This document shows, one piece after another, positions 34,256 to 45,600 of a stretch of DNA of 64,000 bases. The stretch covers positions 3,720,001-3,784,000 of the forward strand of contig OZ218955.1 in NCBI GenBank assembly GCA_965112735.1, written 5' to 3'. The stretch comes from Phaeosaccion multiseriatum. Its lineage: Eukaryota; Ochrophyta, other classes. The position numbers and the translations under genes were made by a program. The first letter of the stretch is position 1. Each line of letters starts with the position of its first letter. The notes beneath the pieces are model-generated. The model was not told the DNA's origin, made no database searches, and saw only the letters and a list, made by a program, of their open reading frames with translations.

Positions 34256-37200
34256 TTAGTCTGCGGTACGAAGGAGTCGTGTGTGTGTGTTAAGGTAAGG
34301 GGGGGTGAAAAAGGCACAGGGGGGAGGAAGAAAGTATCCCACCTCGACTTTGTTGCCTTCCTTCAGCCGCCCCCGCCTGACTCCTGACTCACTCACTCAC
34401 TCACTCACTCACTCACTCACTCACCGACTTTGATGGCGCTGTAGATCCTGCGCACGAACCAAAAGCAACTGAAGAAGCCGATGGCGCCCGTCAGCAGGAA
34501 GAACGTCAGCGCGATGATCGCCATGTACCTGGTGTCAGCAAGTCATTGCGGAAAGTATCAGAGAGAGAGGGAGGAAGGAAGGAAGGAAGGAAGGAAGGAA
34601 GGAAGGAAGGAAGAGGGGGAGAGAACGAGGGAGAGGGAGGGACAGAAAGAGAGAAAGGCAGGGAGGGGGAGAGAGAGAGAGACGGAGAGGGAGAGAACAG
34701 AGAGAGAGGGAGAGAACAGAGAGAACAGAAAGAGAGAGGGAGAGAACAGAGAGAACAGAGAGAGGGAGGGAGAGAACAGAGAGAGGGGATGTCACGCGTC
34801 AGGGTCAGTCCTTTCACCGTACCCACAGAAGATACTCGTAGCCGAAACTGAAACAGTAGGCACGGACTCACCCGAAGTAGATGCCGGTGGAGACGAAGGT
34901 GCTGATGTGGAGCTTGCTGTGGTAATACCAAATGGCGTACAGGAACACATACACCCCTGAGGACCCGCTGCTCAGGAAGGCTCTCCACCACCAGTTGTAG
35001 TCCTGGGTGGAGGGAGAGGGAGAGAGGGAGAGAGGGAGAGAGGGAGCGAGGGAGTGGAGAAGGGGGGAGGGAGGGAGGGAGGGAGGGAGGGAGGGAGGGA
35101 GGGAGGGAGGGAGGGAGAGGGGAGAAGGGGGGAGGGAGGGAGGGAGGAGGGGGGGGAGACAGACAAGAGCATGTGGGTTGAGAGTGTGTGAGAATGGGCA
35201 TCTATATGCAGCCCAAGCCTGCCTACTTGGCCTACCCACCCACCCCCCCGACCGCCAACCCACCCATCCTCCCCGCCTACCTCGTTGCATAGCTGGAAGT
35301 AGCACATAACGATGGTGATCTCGGCACATGTGGCCACAAGGATCAGGAATACAACCGTCAAGAAGCCGAATACCTGGTGTCCAGTTGCCGCACGTACGCA
35401 CACAGAGAGAGAAAGAGAGAGAGAGAGGAGAGAGAGACAGAGAGGGGAGAGGATGGAGAGGGAGAGAGACAGAGGGGGAGAGGGAGAGAGAGAGAGACAA
35501 AGAGGGAGAGGGAGAGAGAGAGGGCGAGGGGGAGGGGGGGAGGGAGAGGGAGAGAGGGAGAGAGAGAGAGAGAGGGAGGTGGGGCCACAGTGAGCACGAC
35601 AGAAAGATGAAACAAGTGAGGAGCAGGGGGAGTGAAGAAGACAGCAGCAAGATGCGTCTCCACGGCCTCTGTGTCTTCTCCTCCTCCTCCTCCTCCTCCT
35701 CCTCCCCTGCTCCCCGCTCTCGACTCACGTAGTAGATTTGGTGCAGCCACAAGGCACTCATAATGAAGAACAGCTCAATGCACACGGAACCGAAGGGGAG
35801 GATGCCGCCCAGAGCGATGGCGAAGGCCGGGTGCGTGTACCACTGCTGCTCGGGTACATGTCTAAGAGGGGAGACGGCAGTGGAGGGGAGGAGGGGGTTT
35901 GCTACAATACATGGTTCATTGTACTGTCCTTGCCTGCTTGAGTGACTTAGAGACGGACCGAATGCCTGTCCGAGTGACTGACTGCCTGTGTAACTGACTG
36001 ACACAAGGTACTGACTGACTGACTGACTGACTGACACCAGGCACTGACTGACTGACGGACTGACTGACACCAGGTACTGACTGACTGACCTTGCGATCTG
36101 CGTGACCCTGACGGGCACAGTGAAGGCCTCTGCCTTGAAGCCCATGAGAGCCCCTCCAAACACAAGGGGGGCTGACACGCAGCCCCACATGAGGATCAAA
36201 GAGAAGAAGGTGCCCAGGGGGACGGCTGTGGAGCTACCAATGCACCTGAGGGGGGAGGGACAGGGGGGTGGGGGGGATGCCAACTTAGAGACCAGGCATT
36301 TGGACATGAGGACAGGCATATGGACATGAGGACAGGCATATGGACATGAGGACAGGCATATGGACATGAGGACAGGCATTTGGACATGAGGACAGGCATA
36401 TGGACATGAGGACAGGCATATGGACATGAGGACAGGCATATGGACATGAGGACAGGCATATGGACATGAGGACAGGCATATGGACATGAGGACAGGCATA
36501 TGGACATGAGGACAGGCATATGGACACAAAGGACAGCGGTGCGGACACTGCTTTGGATGATAAGAGTGTGGGCACTGCCGCAGCGGGACCACCCTGACCC
36601 CTGACGCTGGTCCTCGCTTCAACCTCCTCCTGCCCTTGTCCTGCCCTTGACACCGCCAACCAACGCCAGGAAGTACTCAGTAATACGTATCTACACACAC
36701 GCATCTACACGCACACGCTCTCACAGATCCTCACACACACATTTTCTCTCTCACACACACAACTCTCTCTCTCACACACCCACACACTCACACACGCAAA
36801 CCCACACTCACACACACACGCAAACCCCCCCCCCCCCACACACACACGCAGACAGACACACACACGCACGCACACACTCACACTCACACACACGCACACC
36901 CCACCCCACACACACACACACATGCACGCACACACACACACGCACACACACACACACTCACACACACACACTCACCACATGGTGATATCGATGAGCCAAA
37001 ACACAAAGAACACGACGCTCGGGTACAGCGCCGCGGTGAGCAGGGTGCAGCGCTTCCAGTTCTTTCCATTGAAGAATTTGTACATCCGAGCACTCCAGTA
37101 GCCAGCGAAGGACCCCATGAACACGAACATTACCAGCACGGCTGTCAACATACCGCCGCGGTTGGCGGGGCTGAGGGGGGGGGTGAGGGCATGGGTAGGA

Positions 37201-40200
37201 GCAGGGCAAGAGGCAAGAGGCAGAGATAAGAAGAGGGGGGTTAGGTGGAGGTAAGGCGACAGGGGAGGGTGGGAGCGGAGTAGAGAGAGACAGAGCGAGA
37301 GGGAGATAGAGAGCGAGAGGGAGAGAGAGAGCGTAGAGAGAGAAGAGAGAGAGAGGAGAGAGAGAGGAGGGAGAGCGAGAGAGAGAGAGCGAGAGACAGG
37401 GCTGTCTGCAGCTTTTCCTGACACCAGGCACCACCAGCTTAAACTCATGTTTTTACGGTCACGCCATCTCGCCTCCATGGCGATCCTCCCTCCCCTCCCT
37501 CCCCTCCCCTCCCTCCCCTCCCTCCCCTCCCTCCCCTCCCTCCCCTCCCTCCCTCCCCTCCCTCCCCTCCCTCCCTCCGTCCCTCCCTCATCCACCCACC
37601 CCACTTCCTCCCCTTCCCTCCCTTACACCCTCCCTTTGTATCACCAACTCCCTCACCTGAGGAAGCCCATAAAGGCGAAGGCAATGCACGAGATGGTCAT
37701 GGCGAAGACTTGCGTGCCCGTGCCCGCCATGACCGCCAGCAGCATGGGGGAGAAGGCCGGTGGGCGGAACACGTCACCATGGACAAGCTTCCAACCGCTC
37801 TCCTCTTGGCAGTCCTCCACTGTCTGCAACTGTTGCGAGGAAGGGGAGAGGCACGTGGGGGGGGAGGGGGGGAGGAAGGGAGGGTGTCTCAGTTTCGCGG
37901 TTTCGGTTTCTCGCATTGACTCCTCCTCCTCCTCCTCCTCCTCCTCCTCCTCCTCTCCTTTGCTCACCTCATTATAGGCCGTGATGTCCTTCCTGAGCGT
38001 CCTGAGCATGATCATGGCCACCACCCCAGTGAGGAAGAGCGTAATCATGAGGCTGTTCACGATGCTGATGTAGTGGATCTCGTCCTCGGGATTTCCCTTG
38101 AGGTACACATCCCATCTGAGAGGAGGGGGAGGAGGACGAGGAGGAGGAGGGGGCGGGGGGATGAGGAGGAGACGAGGAGGAGGAAGGATGGTGTCTCTCG
38201 CTGCACCCTCTCTACTCTTTCTGTCTGTCTCTTCCATCTCTCTTGTCTCTCCCCCTTCTCTATACTCGCAAAAACAACACAATGCAGCCCTCACACACAC
38301 ACACAGAGAGAGAGAGAGAAAGACCCATCTAAACCACTCACCGATTGTACAAGGTCATGTCACACACACACACACATATATATATAGACAGATCCATCTA
38401 AATCACTCACCGGTTGGACCATGTGATGTCGCTCTGCAGCCACATGACGTCGTAAGTGAAGATCACCTCCCCCCCCTTGTCGGCTGACAGCAAGGTCATG
38501 GGGTGGTTCTTTGCGTGCTTGAAGGGTGTGCACGTGCGCAGCGTCTGTGAACCGGCCCAACCCGAGGGGGTCACAAAGCAAACCCGAGGGGGGCAGGCCA
38601 ACAAACCCGGGGGGTCCAAATGCAATCGCGAGGAGGGGCAGGCATATGGGAAGGGGGGGTCAGCGGGGAACATGACATCATGAGAGGAGACGAGATCAAG
38701 TGGGGACAGAAACAGAGAGACGGAGATAGACGGAGAGGGAGAGACAGAGAGAGGGAGAGGCAGAGAGAGAGAAGAGAAGAGAGAGAGACAAGACAGACAG
38801 ACAGAGAGTGATGTTTCGTACCGTGTCTTCGTTGATTTCAGCGCCAGCGGCCCCCTCGACCTCGTGATGGATGGAGAAGGGAAGCACCTCGAAGCCCACC
38901 ACACGGGAGCCCTGTTGTGGCATATGGGTATATATATATATATATATAAAAGGAGAGGGGTATGAGTTGCACTGTCAGTGTAATATACCCATACCCGGCA
39001 CCCGGCGCCCGCACCCACACACACATCCACACCCACACACACATCCACACCCCCACCCACCTGCCCACCTACGCACCCACACCCACACAAAACCACACCC
39101 CACACCCACCCATAACCACCCACCCATCCACTGACGTACTACACCCGCCCATTGACTTAGTAAACCCACCTGGTAGTGTTTGTCGTCCTCGTGGTAGAGC
39201 ACCTTGAGCTGAATGTGGTTGTAGAGATAGTGCTTACGCGTGCCCCCCCCTTCCGGGTCGGCATAGAAGCCCACAGGGAAGCCTGTAGAGGTCGATACAA
39301 GAGGTCGATATATAGAGGTCGACATAGAGGTCGATATAGAGGTCGACATAGAGGTCGATATAGAGGTCGATATAGAGGTCGATATTGAGGTCGATATAGA
39401 GGTCCATATAGAGGTCGATAAAAGAGGTCGTTGTAGAGGTCCATACAGAGTGCATACCTCTCATGGTGTAGTCAAAGCGTTCGTTGCGCATGGCGACTTG
39501 CAGATTGTCAAGCATCATGTGTCTGTGAGTGTGTGTCAAAGTGTTGGCGTGTTGGTGGTACAGGGTGGAGTAAGGGCGGGTGGGAGAGGAGCGAAGAGGA
39601 GAGACGAGGGGGAGGGGAGCGAAGGTGAGCGGCGACATGGAAAACGAAGTAGAGAAGAGACAAGGTCTAACAGAGAAAATGAAGCTATGCAGTCAAGGCA
39701 AGTCAAAGTCAGTCACTCACAAGCCACGAACTCAAACTCATAGTACACACTCTACCTACACCACACTCACACTCGGTACTCGTCGTCGATAAGCTTCCTG
39801 ATGTGCTTCATCTCCCCATCCGTTATGTCCTTCTTGCAAAGAATACGACATACCGCGTCCTCCTTCATTCGGAGGTCGTAGGGAGAGGAAGTGATCTTGT
39901 CTCCCATAAGGTTTTCGCCAAGGTTCTCGCCCTTGCGCCTGAGGTTGTCGGGCCGGCAGTAGGGCACAGAGTAGTAGTCGTAGGGGATCTGCGTCTTGGT
40001 CGATGTCAGAGACACCACCTTGAGTCCCACCTGGTTGGGTGGTTGATGGATAGGTGGGTTGTGAGCATTTTGGTTGTTCGATCGATCAATTGGTGGATTG
40101 ATGGGAGAGCAAAGGAGGACCACAACGGGCGGTTGTCAGTGGTCAGGTCACAGTTGGCGTGGACGCAGAGAGAGGAAAGAAGTGTCACAGGGGTGAGGTC

Positions 40201-40817
40201 AGTTAGGGGGTGGCGTGAAGAACCACATGCTCTGGAGAGAGGGGTCTACCCGGGAGTACTCGCGCACGCACACACCCGCTCTCACCCTCTTCGGGCCCCT
40301 GCTCCATGGACTTCTCCTTCCACTTCTCCTCCTCTAGACCGCGAAACTGCCACTGAAATTGGGCCTGAAAGTCTGCCGCCTTGCTCCTCCTCGGCATACC
40401 GCCATCCACCACCCCGCCTTGACGGTTACGCAGGGTCGGGCCAGAAGCTCCTGACCACCATCCACACCCGGACTCTCTTGCTCCACCTCCTCTCTCCTCT
40501 CTTTACTCCCACTGCCCACGCAACCCATCTCTTTCGCGGCCTTCTCTCATGAAACGTAAAGACTTCCAATGCGCGACATTCATCCCCCTCTCCTTCACCC
40601 CCTTCTCCTTCATCCCCCTCTCCTCCATCCCCCTCTCCTTCATCACCCTCTACTCCATCCCCCTCTCCTCCATCGCTTCTCCCCCATCCCCCTCTCCTCT
40701 CCTCACCTTATCCTTGTGATTGTACGATTTTGGCGCTACTCCTGGCAGGTAGAAGCCCTCTCCTATTGCTATCGTGCTGAGCAGGACCAGGCCTGCCAGC
40801 AGTAATTGCCTACCCAT
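34256..40817 (-). CDS. TM9SF: Transmembrane 9 superfamily protein (nonaspanin, TM9SF/EMP70)
   Basis: Fifteen coding exons join in phase: 40707-40817, 39771-40030, 39458-39522, 39170-39282, 38822-38911, 38411-38544, 37968-38115, 37657-37829, 36976-37170, 36090-36245, 35729-35861, 35281-35373, 34872-35002, 34425-34528, 34256-34260, giving 636 residues, the usual TM9 length. A signal peptide ([19 protein letters not shown]) precedes the family start [11 protein letters not shown]. The lumenal domain has [13 protein letters not shown]. Nine membrane spans follow, with hallmark segments [40 protein letters not shown] and [19 protein letters not shown]. The final exon contributes only AC TAA, completing Asp and the stop so that the protein ends in KVD, the COPI-binding K-x-D/E retention signal of this family. 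TM9 proteins act in Golgi/endosomal sorting of membrane proteins. Confidence 0.9.
34377..34424 (-). repeat. GTGA repeat at the donor before the 5-base terminal coding exon
   Basis: The last TM9 intron (34261-34424) starts with about 11 GTGA units on the transcribed strand. Reading through it gives GE and a TGA stop, a false ending. The acceptor at 34261-34262 is followed by ACTAA. Confidence 0.85.
34562..34790 (+). repeat. GGAA and GAGA microsatellites in TM9 intron
   Basis: The intron 34529-34871 holds a GGAA array followed by GAGAGGGAGAGAACA units. On the transcribed strand these are pyrimidine-rich. The intron 35003-35280 holds a similar GGGA array, and 35374-35728 a GAGA array. Confidence 0.9.
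36287..36650 (-). repeat. Dispersed repeat, copy B, with 20-base minisatellite
   Basis: This segment in TM9 intron 36246-36975 has about 12 tandem copies of GACATGAGGACAGGCATATG, some with CATTTG in place of CATATG. It is then followed by a unique block matching the complement of 15249-15360 (CTTTGGATGATAAGAGTGTG). See copy A. Confidence 0.9.
36685..36975 (+). repeat. CA/CACG/CACT mixed microsatellite in TM9 intron
   Basis: Nearly 290 bases of CA-based repeats with CG and CT interruptions end next to the donor at 36974-36975 (minus strand). Confidence 0.9.
39286..39440 (+). repeat. 12-base tandem repeat AGAGGTCGATAT in TM9 intron
   Basis: About 12 imperfect copies of AGAGGTCGATAT or AGAGGTCGACAT fill the intron 39283-39457. 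Confidence 0.9.
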
Positions 40818-40825
40818 TCTGCCAC

Positions 40826-40865
<40 letters not shown>

Positions 40866-41069
40866 ACCTCCCCTCCCGCTGCCCGTTCTACCCCTGCTCC
40901 TCTGTACCACCTGTTCTCCACATCTGCTACCGCTACTGCTGTTTCTGCAGAGGTGTCGCCCTTCCGCAGCATCAGCGGTCAAGGCTGGACACGGAGCCGT
41001 TCGACCTGAGTCTGGACGGGACGGGTGGGTGAAGGACGCAGGGTGGTTGCAAGGCCAAGAGCAGCAGCA
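40818..41069. promoter_or_regulatory. Divergent promoter between TM9SF and a small-protein gene
   Basis: A 252-base gap separates the TM9 ATG (minus, 40815-40817) from the ATG at 41070 (plus). It contains a CTG array (40827-40863) lying in the TM9 5' leader. No TATA-like element is clear. Confidence 0.45.
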
Positions 41070-42387
41070 ATGGAGGGGGAAACAGTGAGCACTGTGTGTT
41101 GCGGAGCTCCTGGGATCTTGCTTGCACCGATCAGCTGGTATTTCCTTCTGAAGGACAAGAGTAAGGCAGAGCTTGCACGAAGGAGAAGAGCAAGGGGAGC
41201 AACAAGTGCCCCCTGCGCCACCCGCGCTGCAAATGAAATCCTAGAGGGCTGCTTGACTGGGCACCTCCCGATGTCCCTCGCACTTCCAGAGCACCCCTCA
41301 GGTTTGAGCCTTCTCTGGGTTCTTCCGCCACTCTGGCGCATCTTCCTCTCAAGCATAGAGACACAGGGCGAGCCGACGGTCGCAGAGACGCCATTGTGGT
41401 CCTCTATTCCCCTACCTCCTCTCTCTGCCTGTTCCTCCCGCCCCCCCCCCACTTTGTTCTTCTTTCTCTCGTCTCCACCTCGACCCACCTGCCCTCATGC
41501 TCTCGGCGCCACCAGCCCCTGCCTAGCCAGCTTCTACCTGCCCAGGGCTACTGCTGTTTCTCGTTTTGGTTCTCAACACCCGTATCCGGATTACACACCC
41601 GCCTCCCTGCCTCAGCATGAGGGTTTCCGCGTTTCCACACGAAGCTCCAAATCTCCAAAGAAAAGAGGAGCGGGAAGAAGAAGAAGAAGTATGACAGCAT
41701 TGTAGAGGTGGCGTCACCCAACATAGAGTCTCTTCCCCCTCCAGGGGTCGGGATCGGAAAAGCAGCAATCTTAGAGGGGCATCTACTCTATAGCGCCTCC
41801 CAGGTGAGACAGGAGAGGGCAAAGAAGGAGAGGGCGAGGGGCTGTGACGGAAGACGCAAGGCCCGTGGAGACGTGTGGATCGTTGGCTGACTGCTGTGTT
41901 CCTGCATGGCTGAATCCCATCTCTGCGCCTCTTCTCTGCCCTTTGCGTCTGTGGGAATCTTTAAAGTAGCTTTGGACATCTCTCTCTGCCCTCCTGAGCA
42001 GGCCTTGCACGGAGCCTCTTGCCCTTTGCATACGACCTGTCTCTTTCCTGCCTGCTGTGGCTCCCCCCTCCCCCCTAACCTCTACACCCTCTTCTGTTCC
42101 TTTGTCTTGAACAAGCCGGCTCCAACTCCCTTGCGGCTCGAAAATGTTTCTCACCCGGCTTTGCCTCTGACCCAACCCCCCCTCTTGGTCTGCGAACCGG
42201 CTTCCTTCCCTTCCGTCCCCCTCCATCCTCTCTATTCTTATTCCCCGAAGAGCCTTTGCTTTTTCACCTTCCGCATTTCCGAGCTCATCCGCTCCTTCCC
42301 TTCCCTTTTCCTTTTCCTTCTCAGGAAGCCCGCTCCAGCACCGGCGGCAGCAGCAGAGGAGGGGCGAGGGCGGGAGCTTACACATAG
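41070..42387 (+). CDS. Possible small single-pass membrane protein, 98 residues
   Basis: Three exons join in phase with good splice sites: 41070-41160 (donor GTAAGG), 41661-41803 (donor GTGAGA), 42325-42387 (acceptor after a long TTCC-rich tract). The product begins MEGETVSTVCC, has a hydrophobic stretch GAPGILLAPISWYFLL, then a lysine/arginine cluster (KDKKKRSGKKKKKYDS), then a mildly conserved-looking stretch IVEVASPNIESLPPPGVGIG, and ends in a Ser/Gly/Arg tail. A short N-terminal span followed by a basic cluster suggests an anchored protein facing the cytosol. I recognise no family. An intron-retaining frame of 226 residues also exists from 41025 but is Pro/Ser-rich and looks non-coding. 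Confidence 0.4.
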
Positions 42388-42689
42388 ACAGCAAACACAC
42401 GTGGCAGACGTGGCGAATCCCCAGTTGGGCCCCAGTTGGGGCGAGGCAGTGGCTGGATAGGGCCCGACGGAAAGGGATTGGTCTCCTCCCAGAGCGGAGG
42501 GGAAGGGGCGCATCTGCTCACTTCAGAGAGAAGGGGGGTTCTCTCTGCCCTCTTTGCGGCAGTCGCACAAGACAGCGCGCATTGAGAGAGTGGGTGCCTG
42601 TGCAGCGAGTGCCCCACTGGCATTAAGCACCACCTCTACCACCACAGCAGAAGAGGGGGGGGGGCGGGCACGCAGAAGCAGACCCTGTC

Positions 42690-45600
42690 ATGGGCAATTG
42701 CTGCAGCACCGCGGGCCAGGGCCCTACTGCCCATAACCCGTCCTCCTACCCGGAGCCGCTGCCCCCTCTGGCGCAGGGTAACTTGAACTTCCTGCTGAAC
42801 AGATGGAGGTACGGGGAGGTATGCCTGCTGCAGAAGCTCTATCGCTCGGCCCGACAGAGGGCTCTGGCGGCCAAGGCGGCGGCGGTGAGTGCGTGCGTGC
42901 GTGCCTGCGTGCGTGTGTTTGTGTGTGTGTGTGTGTGTTTGTGTGCATGCGTAAATGTGTGCGAGCGAGCGTGCGTGCGTGCGTGCGTATGTGTGTGCGT
43001 GAGTGCGTGCGTGCATGAGGGGGTGCGTGAGTGCCCCACAGGGGGTGTGGGGAGAGAGAGTTTTCTGTCTGACTGACTGACTGACTGACTGACTCACTGT
43101 CTATCGCTCGAGCCATGGAGACATTCCCTTCGAGGAGCAGATGGAGGCATATGGTTGGAGTGAGATACCTGTCTATCTGTGTGTTGTGCAAGTGGAGTGT
43201 CATTCGGAGTGTAATAGTATTCGTGAAGTGTTGTACCGGGCTCACCCCCCCACCCTCTCTTCCTCCTCCTCTCTCTCTCTGCCTCCTTCCATCTCCTGCC
43301 GTGCCTTCCCTTTGCTGTGGTCCTTCCCACCCCCCCTCCCTCTCTCTCCCTACCTCCCTCCATCCCCCCCTCCCTCCCTCCCTCCTCCCACCCACTCACC
43401 CTCCATCCCTCCCTACCTCCCTCCATCCATCCCTCCCTCCCTCCCTCCTTCCCTCCCTCCACCCCTCCTTCCCTCCTTCCCTCCCTCCGACAGAGCCCTC
43501 CCCGGATGCACACACGCCTCAAGGAGAGCATCCTCAGCGGGACGAGCAGAGGCAAGCAGCAGCAGCAACAGCAGCAGTTGGCGATACAACAGCAGCAGCA
43601 GATCACAGCAACGGCCGCCGAGGATGGCTTGGAGGAGATGGACGCCTCGGGACTCACAGAGAGCAAGGGTGAGTCTCTACTTAAGATTACGTACCCCCCC
43701 CTAACTACTGGGCGTGACACATGCCACCAGTCTGGAGGCCTCGGAAGGCCTTTGTTGTATGGTTCTCGCTTCCCCTGTGGCACCGCCCCCCTGCTCTTTT
43801 TGAGCCGTCGCTCCCTCCCCTGCTTTCATAGTACCGCATGCTTGCAATGAAAGAACTGACCCTGAACCTTCACCCGTCACATTCCCTGACATACGCATGA
43901 CCTCGGGCATCACCTCTCGCTCACAGGCGATGACACGTCAGCACTTCCTCTCAAGTCGTTCCCCTCAGCGAGCGACGCCGGTGCCCCTGGCGCAAGCAAC
44001 AACGGCAAAATCACAGATGGCGAGGCCTCTTCGGTGCGTGGCCTAAACATGGAGGCCTTCGTGCTCATCTTCCCTGACTTAATGAAAGCTCTCCCCAAAG
44101 AGACGCTCTCCAATGTGTTTTCCATCTTCAACAGCAATAGCAAGAGTGGGTCCAGTAGTGGATCCTCGGGAGAGGGACTGCTGGGGGGACTCGCGGCAGG
44201 GATAAGCCTCAGCTTGGGGGGGGGCGGTGATAAGGGAGGAGGAGGAGGGGGAGGAGGAGGAGGAGGAGGGGGGGGGGGGAGGAGGTGGAGAAGGAGGAGA
44301 GGGAGGTGAAGCCAACGGAACCGAAGGAGGAGGAGGAGGAGGAGGAGGAGGAGGAGGTCTCCGGGGCTCCTTCTCCTCCTCCTCCTCCCTAGACGCCAAA
44401 GGAGCGGTGGTGGACTTCAAAGACCTTTGTAGAGCGCTGGCCCTGAGCTGTCGAGGCACGCACCTAGAGCGCCTGCGCTTCCTCTTTGACATCTTCTCAG
44501 ACTCCACGAGCCCCAAGCACTACGGAAAGGGTTCTCTTGGTCCCTGCGACGTGCCCCCTGGGGAGGTGGCACAGCTCAGTCCGGAGGGGCTCCGTTCGCT
44601 GTGCGCGTATTGTGGAGTGGACGTCTCGGCCGCCACGGCTTTCGCTGCAGATTTGGTGATGCAGGAGCAACAAAGGGAGCAGTTGGTGATACAGCAGCAG
44701 CAGCAGCAGCAGCAGCAGCAAGAGGGCGGCGTGTTGCTTGGGACCTCGGGAGGGGGCGGGGAGGGAGCAACCAACAAGGCCAACGGCAAGGGCAAGCCCA
44801 GGACCAGCAACGGAGGGGAGGAGGAGGGCATGCAGCTCGGAGTCTTTATGGAGTGGGCCACCTCCTCTTCGTCTTCATCTTCCCCTGGGGGGGGCGCGTC
44901 TTCTTCCCCAGGGGGGGACACGTCTTCGTCCCCCGGGGGGATACCGCTGGAGGCCCTGGACCGGGCGCTGCACCCCTTCTACCTACTGCCCTCGCCACAG
45001 CAGGAGAAGCGGGCCTTGATAGACGTGCGTGCGTGCGTGCGTGGGTTGCGGAGTGTGGGTGTGTGGGTGCAGTGTGGGGGGTCTGGGTTCTGGCAGGTCC
45101 TAGGCAGACACACTCTCATTTCCATCTGAAACGGCTGAAACTGACAGTTCTTTCCATTTCTCTTCCCTCTCCTCACTAGGTACTGGCGGGGCGTGAGGGC
45201 GTGCGCAGCCTGGAGGTGGGCGAGACGGTATACATGCTAGCCACCAAGTGGTGGACACAGTGGCTCATGTATGTGCGTCTGTCGCCAGAGGAGGAGGACG
45301 TCATCGTCAAAGCCTTGGGGCCAGACACGTCCACACTAGGGAAGGCAGCTCATGGGCAGGCCCTGGGAGGGAGGTGGGATGAGAGTGAGGCAGGAGGAGG
45401 GCCAGGGTCGGGCCTAGGGGAGGGGATGGGCAGCAGCAGTCATATAGGCATGGGCAACAGCCTCACCAGTCCTGGCGCCAGCTGCAATTTTCGAGCCGAG
45501 GTAATTCGGCCGCACGAGATTGACAACAGCCCTCTGCAGGGCCCCGCGGAGGCCGAGTGGGAGGTGAAGCGCGGTGTGAGGGAGGGGAAGGAGTACGTGC

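Noticed and set aside
36296-36530. Regular 20-base repeats resembling a CRISPR array
   Set aside because: The units abut with no unique spacers and lie in a eukaryotic intron; this is a minisatellite.
41025-41705. 226-residue unspliced frame
   Set aside because: Its middle is Pro/Ser-rich with intron-like pyrimidine tracts; strong donor and acceptor signals with matching phase support the spliced 98-residue reading instead.
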